The notes below the pieces were generated by a model. The model had not been told where the DNA came from and did no database searches. It worked only from the letters and a program-made list of their open reading frames with translations. The position numbers were made by a program, and so were the translations under genes. A stretch of DNA of 64,000 nucleotides from Flectonema sp. DT1601 (taxonomy: Eukaryota; Euglenozoa; Diplonemea; Diplonemida; Diplonemidae), in the NCBI GenBank assembly GCA_964019425.1, contig OZ025783.1:1488001-1552000 (forward strand), given 5' to 3'. Below, piece after piece: positions 1-9,635 of the stretch (positions are counted from its first letter, which is position 1; every line of letters starts with the position of its first letter).

Positions 1-1
1 T

Positions 2-1306
2 TTTAGTTCATTAAATAATCCAGACTTATCAGGTCCTCTTGATAAATTAGTATTCGGTGAATCTTTAGAAACGTCAATTGGAAGAGATGGACAACCAGGT
101 GATGAAAGAAGAGAGAAAACCCTTCATTTCATTCCTTTATATCTCCCACAACCTGGAGAGAAAGTCAGAGGTCGTCCACCAGTTGGATGTTATACACCAA
201 TTCCTTCATCTAAATCTGTGATCCCAATTCCACAATCGGAAGATCGTCATGTTTATAAAAATATCGACAAGCAGATCGCTGATTGCAACAGACAACTTAA
301 ATTTAAAGACGAGGCTGACAAACAAACATCAGCAAAGGGTCTTAAATTATTAACATCATCAGGAAACTATCCATCTTTAGAAGTTCTCGTTGATATACTT
401 GAAGACAATAACATTGAGCAAAGTGATGTTGAATACCTTCTTGAGACAGAAATCATTAATGAACCACCACAAACTGCTCATATTTCTCGTGTAAGTTTAT
501 ACGATGCACTTGATCAGCTGACAATCGACTTTAAGGATGTCGAATCGAGCACAGCAGCGACATTAAAAAGTTTTACAATTCTTCCGAATTTGTTGATGTT
601 TTATCTTCCAGCTCGTACTGCTGGTGTTGAGCATCGAATGGTTGATTTTAATATGAAGATACACCTTGATCGGTATGTCGATTCTACTGCTTCAAACAAC
701 GCGAGAGATTCCAGCATGCGTTTGTTGGAAAGAGCTCAAGACTTAGAAAGGATCATCGCATCAAAGAATGACGTTATAAAACATTTAATTGAAACAATGA
801 ACAGCAGACTTAACTTTTCTCAACAAGAATCAGAACTGTTCAGCTCTATGATTTCTGATAATCAAACAGTAGTGTCACAATCACACGATGAACTTGAAAT
901 CACAAATGAAAACATTCTAAGTTGCTATGATGATATAGAGTCTTCTGACAAAAACACGTATCACTTACACGCCATTATAGTACATAAGGCTATTGCTGAA
1001 GATTTTGGTCATTACTATAGCTACGCTATTGATAGAAGAAATGGAAATCGTTGGATTAAATTTGACGATACTCGTGTTCTTACTGTATCACCTGAAGAAG
1101 TATTCTCTGAAGAGACTCGTCGTAATGTTTATTGTATGTTTTATGAGTCTGAGGAGTCTGTTTGTTCGTCAAAAGCAACTGATGTTGCGATTCCTCAGAG
1201 CATGAGAGAAATTATTCAGTACGAGGATAGACGTTGGAAACAAAAAACACAAGCTCGTTGTGAACAGCAGACTGTGCAACATCAACAGCTTGCTTCAATG
1301 CCGTAG
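2..1306 (+). CDS. Ubiquitin carboxyl-terminal hydrolase, USP25/28-like, C-terminal part (5' end outside window)
   Basis: A cysteine protease that removes ubiquitin from proteins. The frame is open from base 2, so the start and the Cys box lie upstream; the apparent start at 218 is an internal GTG. What is visible is the second half of a USP fold: a LPNLLMFYL strand (about 590-610), the LDRYV segment that closes the finger/palm region, a long helical insertion rich in charged residues, then LHAIIVHK, the His box GHYYSYAID (catalytic His at 1010-1012) and WIKFDD. A helical insertion between LDRY and the LHA.LVH strand is typical of USP25/28 and yeast Ubp2. The product ends in a Gln-rich tail after the fold. 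The stop is TAG. Family assignment is firm; the subfamily is from remembered family sequences, not a search. Confidence 0.85.
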   Translation, partial: FSSLNNPDLSGPLDKLVFGESLETSIGRDGQPGDERREKTLHFIPLYLPQPGEKVRGRPPVGCYTPIPSSKSVIPIPQSEDRHVYKNIDKQIADCNRQLKFKDEADKQTSAKGLKLLTSSGNYPSLEVLVDILEDNNIEQSDVEYLLETEIINEPPQTAHISRVSLYDALDQLTIDFKDVESSTAATLKSFTILPNLLMFYLPARTAGVEHRMVDFNMKIHLDRYVDSTASNNARDSSMRLLERAQDLERIIASKNDVIKHLIETMNSRLNFSQQESELFSSMISDNQTVVSQSHDELEITNENILSCYDDIESSDKNTYHLHAIIVHKAIAEDFGHYYSYAIDRRNGNRWIKFDDTRVLTVSPEEVFSEETRRNVYCMFYESEESVCSSKATDVAIPQSMREIIQYEDRRWKQKTQARCEQQTVQHQQLASMP

Positions 1307-2435
1307 AAATTGTCATTATTGAGTTTTATGCGGTTCTCTTCTCTTAAACTTGCCCCTTTTTTTTTTATTATAGATTTTTAGATATTATTCCCATACCTTT
1401 TTCCCTGCTCAATTACGTTCTTCGATACAGTGATTTTTATTTGAACTGTCCTGCTGTTACTTCACTTCTCATCGTTTCCGACGTTCTACACTGTTTTCTT
1501 AAGTACTGTGTTGCTGATATTGTTTTTTTATTTTTTATTTTTTAAAATTATTCTTTTATTCTTGTTCGGTGGGTAAGATCATGCAACAAAACTTACCGTT
1601 CCTTTGTGAATGTATTATTGCCAATTGGCGTCAACAAACACTGTAAATCTTCCTTTTCATAGAATAATCCCAGCCCCGTTACCTCCCTTTTTTTATTTTT
1701 TTAAAATTTTTTTGTTTTATTTTTATTAGTCGTTAATCGTTATTATTGATCATATTTTTTTTTCTTTTTTTTTTGAAAAAATTTCATTGCAAACATGCAA
1801 AAAAAAAAAATATCAAAATCCTTACACAAAAAAAACATTGTAGTTGTGTGAAATTGAAAGCATGAAATGAGTGTCTTTATTCTTGTGGTTCAGTTTCTTG
1901 TGTATCTTGTGTTTGGGACCTTCGTTTGTAACCGTCAGCTATCTATCGAGCTTATGATTGTCAGTCGTTGCTGTCGTGTTAACTAAATCTAACAAAATCG
2001 ACATCGTTTCGTTTTCTAACTATTTGCATTTAGATAATGCAAATGGTTAGAAAAAGAAAGGGGAAAAAAAAAAAAAAAAAAAAAACACAACAAACACAAC
2101 TAAACAAACAAACAAGCGAAGTATAGATCTATTTTTTATTTTTCTTTTTTCTTTTTTCTCCACAACATTATTTTTTATTATTTTATCGCGAAACGTGAGC
2201 ACCCGTCAATCCTTGTACGCCCAAGGTACTCCCTGTTTCCCCCTCCAACAAACAAAATAAAAAAGAAAACAGATCACTTAGTTAATGTTTACAAAACATG
2301 TAAAGGTTCATATTACAACTTCCTTCACTTACAACCAGGACTTACAAGTGAGTTGAGCTAGCAATCTGATAGGGAAACAACAAAGAGGCATCTTGTTATC
2401 ATTCTTACTACAGGTCAGGGGGAGAGAAAGGAAAG
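1307..2435. other. Intergenic, AT-rich with homopolymers
   Basis: About 1.1 kb with many T and A runs (for example near 1750-1810 and 2060-2085). I see no coding frame or recognisable RNA. The last part holds a probable leader splice acceptor, pyrimidine-rich and ending in AG at 2413, 22 nt before the next start codon. Confidence 0.6.
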
Positions 2436-3093
2436 ATGGGTCGGGCTAATGTAGTTATGATTGAGCCAACCGCTGGAATGTCGCGAAAGGACAAAAAGCG
2501 TGCTGAGCGAACAGCTGCTGCGATGGCAAAGATCGAACAAATAGCCAGGTATGTATATTGATATTGTTCTGAGGATGTTATCTAGCTAAGATGAAAACAA
2601 AACAAAACAAAACAGAAACATGGATGACGCAAACGCGGATCCTTCAAAACCCAGAGCGCGTACATCAGCAACCGGCTTTTGGAGAAAGAGAAAGGAAGCA
2701 GCCAAAGCGAGAGTTTTCGTAGGAAATCTACCTCTCGATGTTACTGAGGGTGAGATTAGAGCATTCTTTGAATCAACTGGAATCATTGAGAGCTTCTCAT
2801 GGTTACGCAGTACCACTTCTAGTTGTATGTCGTATGTCCAGTTCTCAGATGTTGAAACAGCTTCAGAGGCCTGCAAACTGAACGGTCTCAGCCTCAACGG
2901 CAGATCTCTCCGAGTTAACCTCGCAAACGATACAAGTGAACGTGGCAAGGCAGTTAATAAGCGTGAGGGATCAGGAATCGATGCTTCAGTTAAGGTAAAT
3001 GATGTTGTTGAAGAACAGGCTGCAGTTTACTACGAACCACCTACAAAGTTTAAAGGAAAGATACCAAGAAATCGAGTAGCCATCATTGAATAG
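2436..3093 (+). CDS. RRM-domain RNA-binding protein (two exons)
   Basis: A small RNA-binding protein of about 196 residues. Exon 1 is 2436-2548 and begins ATGGGTCGG; exon 2 is 2616-3093. The 67-nt intron (GTATGT donor, AAAACAG acceptor) splits an Arg codon, and the join keeps the frame. The N-terminal 45 residues are basic and helical (SRKDKKRAERTAAAMAKIE). The central domain is one RRM with RNP2 VFVGNLPLD and RNP1-like SCMSYVQF, about residues 72-145. The tail is short and charged, ending with lysine-rich motifs. RNP1 lacks the usual second aromatic of (K/R)GFGFV, so RNA contacts may differ. Small one-RRM proteins with basic ends often act in ribosome assembly, but that is inference. An internal ATG at 2620 would skip exon 1; the upstream start with a clean intron is preferred. 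Probable leader acceptor AG at 2413. Confidence 0.75.
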
Positions 3094-3427
3094 AATCAAC
3101 TTATTGAGTAGTTGGTTTAGTCCTGCCCATGACGTTAGAGGTTACTGACGATGTTCTTAATGAACAGGTTCCCACTCGGAACTATAGGAAGCTATCAAGA
3201 AGGAAACGAATGTATCAAAGTAAATGCATCATCAGTTTGGTAAAAGACAACCACCGATGTAACATAAACAATGCTGCTGAAGTGGTATTATTACAATTAC
3301 GAGCCAGTCAGGCGAATCCTTCGTAAAAAAAAAAAAAAAACAGTTCAATACAAGTCGTAACTCACTATTAAGTTGTAGTACTCACAGTTATAAGTTTTCT
3401 CTACCAGGGTCTCTAGCATACAATAAA
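3094..3427. other. Short intergenic spacer
   Basis: A 334-bp spacer with an A run near 3325-3342. A 65-codon frame at 3129 has no recognisable content. Probable leader acceptors end at 3407 and 3416, 11-20 nt before the next ATG. Confidence 0.5.
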
Positions 3428-4672
3428 ATGGCAGCGGTACCAGCAGCATTAGGATCGAGTAATATTCCGAGTATGTTTCCACAAGTCGGAGACTCTATTG
3501 TTTACTTAGACACGGCGGCAACATCTCTGAAACCACTGAACGTAGTAAATGCAATGGATCGTTTTTATAGATACAGCTACTCAACAATACACAGAGGAAT
3601 GTATCCAAAAGCTCTACGTACAACTGACAAGTATCAAGCTACAAGACGAAAAGTTCAAAGCTTAATAGGTGCTGAAGACGTTAATGAGATAATATTCACA
3701 AAAGGATGTACTGATGGTATAAATCTAGTAGCACTTACCTTTGGTGATAAGTTTGTTGGACCTGGTGATGAAATCGTTGTTTCAGAGTCGGAACACCACA
3801 GCAATATAGTTCCGTGGCAGCTGCTGTGCAAACGAAGAGGATGTCACTTGAAAGTCATTCCAGTTGATGGAAAAACAGGAAAATTAGACTTATCGAACTT
3901 AAAGACATTATTATCAAATAAAACTAAACTGGTAGCCATCCAACATAAGAGTAATGTAACTGGAATAATGCATCCGATTAAAGAAATCGTATCTGCCGCA
4001 AAGAACGTCGGCGCAAAAGTACTCCTGGATGCAGCACAAAGCTGTACAGACGTATCTTTCAACGTTAAGGATCTTAACGTTGATTTTGCTTCTTTTTCTA
4101 GCCATAAAATGTTTGGTCCAACAGGTGTTGGAGTTCTTTACGGTAAGCGTAATCTCTTACAAGAAATGCCTCCTTTACAAGGTGGAGGTGATATGGTCGA
4201 TAGAGTTTCGTTTAATAAAACAACATTTGCTCCTGTTCCACAACGATTCGAAGCCGGCACTCCACCAATCGCCTCTGTCATTGGATTGGGTGCTGCTATT
4301 GATTTCATAACTCAGATTGGTCGTCAGAAGCTTCAAGGTCATATGGATGCGATGGGTGAATACGCTCGTTCTCAACTTAAAAAGATACCCGAAGTGAAAA
4401 TACTTCCTTCTGAATCAAGTATTGTTTCATTTAATACATCTCATTCACCCCTAGACACTGCTACCCTTCTTGGTGCTTCTGGTTTTGCAGTTCGCGCAGG
4501 TCACCATTGCTGTCAGCCTCTGCATCGAAAATTTAACGTTACATCATCTCTTAGATTAAGCACAGCTCCACATACAACGACATCAGATATTGATAAATTC
4601 GTAGCTTCTTTGAAATGTGTGATTGGTCAGTTGTCAGGTAAGAAGTGTGATGGTAATGAAGTTGGGAACTAA
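3428..4672 (+). CDS. Cysteine desulfurase, group II (SufS/NifS-like); may also act on selenocysteine
   Basis: A PLP enzyme that takes sulfur from L-cysteine (or selenium from selenocysteine) as an enzyme-bound persulfide for Fe-S cluster or related synthesis. The 414-residue length fits SufS (about 406). Visible motifs: YLDTAATSLKP at the N terminus, the ESEHHSNIVPWQ segment whose His stacks on PLP, LLDAAQS, the Schiff-base lysine in SSHKMFGPTGVG (K227) and the active-site loop RAGHHCCQP (C361, followed by an unusual second Cys, C362). The loop is the short group II type (RxGHHC), not the longer IscS/NFS1 loop. I see no SufE fusion and no clear organelle presequence, only a ~16-residue extension. 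Mitochondrial NFS1 is group I, so this is a separate, probably cytosolic or SUF-type enzyme. A GTAAGA near the end looks like a donor but lacks the GTATG form used elsewhere here. Confidence 0.88.
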   Translation: MAAVPAALGSSNIPSMFPQVGDSIVYLDTAATSLKPLNVVNAMDRFYRYSYSTIHRGMYPKALRTTDKYQATRRKVQSLIGAEDVNEIIFTKGCTDGINLVALTFGDKFVGPGDEIVVSESEHHSNIVPWQLLCKRRGCHLKVIPVDGKTGKLDLSNLKTLLSNKTKLVAIQHKSNVTGIMHPIKEIVSAAKNVGAKVLLDAAQSCTDVSFNVKDLNVDFASFSSHKMFGPTGVGVLYGKRNLLQEMPPLQGGGDMVDRVSFNKTTFAPVPQRFEAGTPPIASVIGLGAAIDFITQIGRQKLQGHMDAMGEYARSQLKKIPEVKILPSESSIVSFNTSHSPLDTATLLGASGFAVRAGHHCCQPLHRKFNVTSSLRLSTAPHTTTSDIDKFVASLKCVIGQLSGKKCDGNEVGN

Positions 4673-5184
4673 TGCGATCCGCTAAAGGATTGCGGAAATA
4701 CACTTTTTTAATATTAATAATTCTTACTTGTTATTGGTAATCATGAATACTTATTGAAATGGAAAAACCCAAAACAAGATTTAACAAACAACAACAACAT
4801 GTTGTAAGGCACGCGATACTACCCGTGAGCCAAACTGTCAGCCTGGCGCACTCAATCGAACTCTCTCTCCTATTGGAGTGTGAGATTCGCTGCTGCCGCT
4901 GCGGAATCTTTTGTCAATCCACTTGATTTCTATTCATGTTTTACTTACTTGTAGCACTGACCATGGTCGCCCTACTGGGTGAATTTAACAACAGGCAGTC
5001 TCTCTTAACCTTTGACAAGTAAGGTCTTACTGTGAGCAGAAGAGAGACAGTAATTAGATTCCAACATACCTGTGTACTATATGGTGTACTGATTGATTAT
5101 TGTGTAGATCAGTTGGTGAGCTTTGGTTTACTATTTTTTTCAAATCAGGCACTTTGTCACAGCTATAAAAAAAAAAAAAAAAAA
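4673..5184. other. Intergenic spacer with possible stem-loops
   Basis: About 510 bp. A short hairpin (CCGC/GCGG) follows the desulfurase stop at about 4679-4697. The middle (4800-4990) is less AT-rich and has no long frame. Candidate leader acceptors end at 5148 and 5162. The 18 bases immediately before the next ATG are all A. Confidence 0.5.
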
Positions 5185-6363
5185 ATGATGCGCTCTGTCA
5201 GTTTGTTTGTGTGTGCTTCACTTATCAGTTTGAGCAGTGCTAAAGTAGAAATCTATAGAGGATGGAAGAGAACAAATGATATCTTCTGGAGGCCTGCAGA
5301 ACTTCTTGATGGAACTACTTCACACCTCGGACAGGTTGAGTACGTTGACATTCCGGCATTCGCAACTGACTACAACATGTTGAAGACCGACTTGGCAATC
5401 ACCGACTCGGGAGCAAACTTCAAAGCGAGGTGCACTGACGAGGGGAGTAAAGGTGACTGCTTCTTGTTCTACAGTTTGGGAGAGCAGGAGCCGATGGTGT
5501 ACAAAACCGAGTTGGTGTCGCAAGGATTCAAAGAAGGTGAGTGCGCTCCGAGAGCGAAGGACATCTGGAGCGACAGCTACTCGTCGATGACTACGTTCTT
5601 CCGTCGCATTCCGTTGGGACAGAAAGTGGAATTCTCGATTATGAACTTCTGGGACCCGCTCTTGCAGGCCGTTGTCTTCAACCACCAGGACGAGTCGGAG
5701 TGGGTGTGCCACGGAAAGCAGTCGAGTGAGTGTGAAAACGGTCTGTACGCTGCTGGCCACAAGTTTGCGGGAGCTTCCCTCTGTGTCTGGGACAGCAGCA
5801 CTGGGTGCGAAAGAAACTGGTGCCCGAGCCCTGTTCCGGTCACCCCAGCGGTCCTGACCATCTTCCTGAACGGAGCTGCTGTTCCGGGAGTAGCAGTTGC
5901 GGGGGCGGATTCGCTGGAGCTGAACGGGGCTGCGTTGGTGATGCCGCTGAGAGACTTTCTTCAGCCGACGTTCTTCCACGGGATGAGCTCCGGCGTGCAG
6001 ACAGCGGATGAGTTGAAAATAGTTTGCCCTGCTGGGCTAGTGAACTGCCTGTTCTACCTCATCACCTACCACTGCCCTCCGTTCTCGACGAACGCAAACG
6101 GAGGTATCCCGTCGTTGGTTGCGAAAAAGTGGGAGGCGCGCAGCTTCGGTCCGAACTTCTACCCGTCGGGAAACAGCGACATGCAGCCGACGATTATCTT
6201 CAGGAAGGAAGTTGAAGCTGGTGACTTTGAGTTGGTGACGTTTGACCGACCGGGTACGTACGTTGCCATCTTCTCTCAGACCCTCCCTGGAATGGACTGG
6301 GACGATGTGAAGGCACCGTTCTCGGGACCTTTTACAGCCAAAGTTTGCAAACCTATCCAGTGA
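5185..6363 (+). CDS. Secreted cysteine-containing protein with two related domains, function unknown
   Basis: I do not recognise this 392-residue protein. It starts at the first ATG (5185), or the adjacent one at 5188, right after 18 A residues; the frame open further upstream (5032) begins with GTG. Residues 1-20 (MMRSVSLFVCASLISLSSA) are a clear signal peptide. The mature part has many Cys and no membrane segment, so it is probably secreted or lumenal. Two halves look alike: each has a Cys-containing strand (KGDCFLFYSL; LVNCLFYLIT), then a long Trp/Pro/Gly-rich stretch, then a strand pair (FFRRIPLGQKVEF; IIFRKEVEAGDFEL) ending in a VVF or AIFS strand, suggesting an internal duplication. Codon third positions are much richer in G and C than in neighbours, as in RPL27 and ATIC, which suggests high expression. 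Confidence 0.75.
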   Translation: MMRSVSLFVCASLISLSSAKVEIYRGWKRTNDIFWRPAELLDGTTSHLGQVEYVDIPAFATDYNMLKTDLAITDSGANFKARCTDEGSKGDCFLFYSLGEQEPMVYKTELVSQGFKEGECAPRAKDIWSDSYSSMTTFFRRIPLGQKVEFSIMNFWDPLLQAVVFNHQDESEWVCHGKQSSECENGLYAAGHKFAGASLCVWDSSTGCERNWCPSPVPVTPAVLTIFLNGAAVPGVAVAGADSLELNGAALVMPLRDFLQPTFFHGMSSGVQTADELKIVCPAGLVNCLFYLITYHCPPFSTNANGGIPSLVAKKWEARSFGPNFYPSGNSDMQPTIIFRKEVEAGDFELVTFDRPGTYVAIFSQTLPGMDWDDVKAPFSGPFTAKVCKPIQ

Positions 6364-7127
6364 GTTGGTTTTGATGAACTTTTGACCGTGCGACGTAAAT
6401 AATAATATTTTGATCTTATTAATACGACTCGGCGTTGACACAATACTGGAACACGGAACAGTCACGCTGAAGACATATTTCTTTTTCTTTTTATTTTTTT
6501 TAGTTCAAATGCCTCAAAGCTGAGGATCCATCATAACTAGCAGCCGTTGACGGCGGATGGAATCCTCGCTTTCGGGAAACGTGTACGAGTGAGCTGTCAA
6601 TACATCGTCAGCTTGCTTTGTTGTTTGCAAAAACCTTTTTTTTGTTTGTTTTGAATCGAACTTACTTTTTTGAACATATAAACTCTCATATTGCTACTGT
6701 AGTGGTTGGTTTCTTTTAACTGCTGTGGTTATCGTCCTACGAAGCCAGTCTAATCTGGTTAAGACTTTCCGTAGTAGTTTAATCGAATTAGCACAAAACC
6801 ACTTTTTTTTATTCTCTCTATCAAAAATATTGCGGATTTTTTCTTTCTTGATTTCTTCTCGAATGGTTATCAGTGAGTGTCTGCAATAAACTCTTTTATC
6901 CTCTCAAAAATTATTTTTCTTGGAATGATTATTCAAAGAAACGAATTAGTCTGCTGTTGAGTTATTCTTGTTTATAGAACGGTCTTAACTCGTCTTCACT
7001 AACCCTGAGAAGACCTACGTAGACGATTTTAACACTTCAGAATTGATAATGTTATTTCTTTTGAGAGCAGTTATCTTTTGTTTATTGTACCTTTAAAAAT
7101 ATCTTATCAGGAAAAAAACAACAAATA
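6364..7127. other. Intergenic spacer with a strong stem-loop
   Basis: About 760 bp without a coding frame. It carries the structured segment at 6522-6567, listed separately. A probable leader acceptor ends at 7110, 17 nt before the next ATG. Confidence 0.5.
6522..6567 (+). other. Stem-loop element in 3' flank
   Basis: GAGGATCCATC at the left pairs with GATGGAATCCTC at the right, giving 11 base pairs with one mismatched or bulged base. Inside is a second small hairpin GCCG-TTGA-CGGC. A competing hairpin CCTCA-AAGC-TGAGG overlaps the left arm. It lies about 160 nt after the secreted-protein stop and could be a 3' UTR element or part of a small RNA. No family match is recognised. Confidence 0.4.
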
Positions 7128-7970
7128 ATGGTCCTAACCCCGGACACCTCAACAGATCTTGTGGTGGCTCTGCAGAAGCATACGTCAAAGAGGAATGCTA
7201 TTGAGTACGCTTCTATGTTGGAGAAGTTATCGATTAGATCGACTTACGATGTGATTAGAATTTCTAAATCGAGAGGAGGTTTAGCGAATTTGGATACTAA
7301 TCCTCATCTTAAAAGTTTATTAAGGAGAGTTAGCGGTGATGATCCGGGATTGTTTGAGTACACTCCCCTCGAAGCATACTTTGGAAATGACATCTTCTCT
7401 GCAAAAGGAAATATAATATTCATTCCTGCAGTAGCAATCCTACTCAGTTTAGCAGGGAGTAACGGAACCTTCTTTGATCTGTTTGAGCGTGTTGTAGTTT
7501 TGTCTTTAATATGTGTCTTCTTATTGATACTTTTAATAAGATCATTTATGTTATTGTTCAGAGAAGAGACGATAGGACATGTTGAAATCAGAAAGAATGA
7601 AAAAGGATACACGGCGACTATAACACAAATCAACGGAGGGTTAAAATCGTCGCCTCTCGTGGTTGAGGGGGTTGGAACTGATATTGGTTTTTATTTTTTT
7701 GAAATTCTGTTATCTCCGTTGGTTACTTTTGTTGGTATTCAGAGTTCCATTTGCTGGGCAGCTGTAGTTGACATTAATGGGGAATCTCACAAGCAACTTG
7801 TCGAACTTTCACATGTTCCTCTTAGCACTTGGAGAGTATTGGAAACTTTACCATTCATTCCAGGTGTTAGATCCATTCAGAGATCAATAGTCGTAAAAAC
7901 AACCCACGAATGTGTAAAGTATCGGGTAAACAAGAATTCCCTGGGACAAATATTCACCACTACTATGTGA
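7128..7970 (+). CDS. Two-pass membrane protein, unknown family
   Basis: A 280-residue protein I cannot assign. The first ~90 residues are soluble and helical, with the basic segment SKSRGGLANLD. Two adjacent hydrophobic segments follow, about residues 96-112 (NIIFIPAVAILLSLAG) and 122-143 (VVVLSLICVFLLILLI). The remaining ~135 residues look beta-rich, alternating hydrophobic and polar residues (GHVEIRKNEKGYTATITQ), and end TTTM. The paired helices with both tails on one side suggest a hairpin-type organelle membrane protein, but that is inference. The ATG follows an A-rich leader, and a pyrimidine-containing AG acceptor ends at 7110. Confidence 0.7.
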   Translation: MVLTPDTSTDLVVALQKHTSKRNAIEYASMLEKLSIRSTYDVIRISKSRGGLANLDTNPHLKSLLRRVSGDDPGLFEYTPLEAYFGNDIFSAKGNIIFIPAVAILLSLAGSNGTFFDLFERVVVLSLICVFLLILLIRSFMLLFREETIGHVEIRKNEKGYTATITQINGGLKSSPLVVEGVGTDIGFYFFEILLSPLVTFVGIQSSICWAAVVDINGESHKQLVELSHVPLSTWRVLETLPFIPGVRSIQRSIVVKTTHECVKYRVNKNSLGQIFTTTM

Positions 7971-8626
7971 GCGACCTTCTTGTATTTCTATTTTCTTTTT
8001 CCCTTTTATTGTATCTACACGTAGATGTTACTTGTTGTAGAATTATAAAGTTTATTACTGTTTCTACATTGTCAAACTATCACCCCTTACCTGTCTCACT
8101 TTTTATGTCGATCGTTATTTTTTTTGTTATTCGGTTGCTTGCTAAAGCAGTTGAATGTAAAGTGTTGAGTCTGTCAACCTCTTATGAAATCACTCGTATT
8201 CCCTCTTTTTTCCTTTTTTTTTTTTTTGGTTTTTGTTGATTTGTCTTTCCCTTCTCTGATCTATTCTCTTTTTGTGAAAAAGCGACACAGCTATCACAGT
8301 AGTGGAGAGATGATGGATTCTTGTCTTGTGACTTAATCCAAAAATGCTTACTATTATCAACTAATTGTTGTTGTGAATGAAAATCATGTGCGACGAAAGA
8401 GATATGGAAAGGACACCTCCACTCCTAATGGGGCCGTCTCTGTTATTTTTTGGTATCTTATATTAACCAACAGGGAAGGCTTAATGAATGACTTTCCCTC
8501 CCCCCCACTTTCGTAGAAAAAATAGAAAATATTTTTGATTAGCTGTTTCGAGACATTTTGGTTTTCTTAGTTTGTTATATTTCTTTTTTTTTTTTTTTTT
8601 CAGAAAAAATAAAATAAAATAAAAAG
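7971..8626. other. Intergenic spacer
   Basis: About 655 bp, T-rich, with no believable coding frame. It ends with a 20-nt T tract followed by CAG at 8603, a textbook pyrimidine-AG acceptor 23 nt before the next ATG. Confidence 0.55.
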
Positions 8627-9494
8627 ATGAATTTGAATAGCTCTCCAGGGGGATCGTTTCTGGGAATTGGAAAAAGAAAGTCGGCAACAGATGAAAAGTG
8701 GCTCGACATAGAATCAAAAAAGAATGCTATTCAGCTAACTACAGATGCTACCGAATACGTTTATCTCTTAGCTAACGACCCGTCTGTTGCACATCATCGC
8801 ATAGCTCAGAATGTAAAACGAGCAGTACCACCAATCGTGAATAGGACTGAATCGGTATGCATTGATAAACCAGAATCTATTATTTCATTTTATGTTTATT
8901 AAGAAATCCAACTCTGCTATCAAACAGGTTCGTTCAGTCACAACTCAGGTTAAAGGAATAAATGAAGACATTGGTTTTATTATAAAAGACATGGAGGATA
9001 TGTGCGACATACCGACGTTCAAAAGTGTGCACAGTAAGATATTTTGTGCGACGGAATTTGCAAGGCATCTGTTGCAGGGCGAGGCGATGTCTCTGTCTCC
9101 ACAGAGATCGGAAGGGGAAGTTGAGGAACCAGTCCCTGCAGCAACACCTTCAAAAGAACCGGAGTCAGAACAGACTCAAGACTCTGAAGGAGACTCTACA
9201 CCTGAAGAACGGCATTCAGATCCTCAGAATGAATCCACACCAGCCCCTCCAGTAGAAACCCAAACCACATCTAACGGAGTCATTTCGGATAAGGAAACAA
9301 CAAGTGACACAGCGGAATCTCTGTTGGATAACGATGCTGCTAATTTGGAACAGCAAAAATCTGAAGCAGCAATTGTTAAAAGTGAAGAAGTAGTAACCAA
9401 CGAGGAATCACCAACACAGACATCTACTGAAATAGAAACCACGGCTGACGTTGCTGATACTTCCGCTGAAGACAACACCAAGGAAGCTCCTTGA
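8627..9494 (+). CDS. BORCS8: BORC complex subunit 8 homologue (two exons)
   Basis: BORCS8 (MEF2BNB) is a subunit of BORC, which sits on lysosomes and recruits Arl8 for kinesin-driven movement. Exon 1 is 8627-8854 and exon 2 is 8928-9494, about 264 residues. The core TEYVYLLANDPSVAHHRI matches the animal ESVYVLANEPSVALYRL, and FKSVHSKIF matches FRSVEGLLK. Choosing the CAAACAG acceptor at 8927 makes the core align with the animal protein almost without gaps; the in-frame alternative AG at 8903 would add eight residues. The intron is 73 nt with a GTATGC donor. After the ~140-residue core comes a long acidic, Ser/Thr/Glu-rich disordered tail of about 120 residues, longer than the short Pro-rich tail in animals. 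The stop is TGA. Confidence 0.82.
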
Positions 9495-9635
9495 GATGTT
9501 TAGAACAGCAGGTGTTCGGAGAATCTTCTGTTTCGTTTTGTATTCAGTCACTCGAATAGCATCGTTTTGTAATTCGTATTAGTGGGATTCAGATTCTTCA
9601 ATTATTTTATAATCATCTTCTACAGTAACAGTACC

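Noticed and set aside
3129-3326. 65-codon frame after the RRM gene
   Set aside because: No start context, no recognisable domain, composition like the spacer.
4636-4672. Possible intron donor GTAAGA near the end of the desulfurase
   Set aside because: All supported introns here use GTATG, and the protein ends normally without splicing.
5032-5184. Upstream extension of the secreted-protein frame
   Set aside because: Opens with GTG and runs through acceptor-like AGs and a poly(A) run; the ATG at 5185 gives a clean signal peptide.
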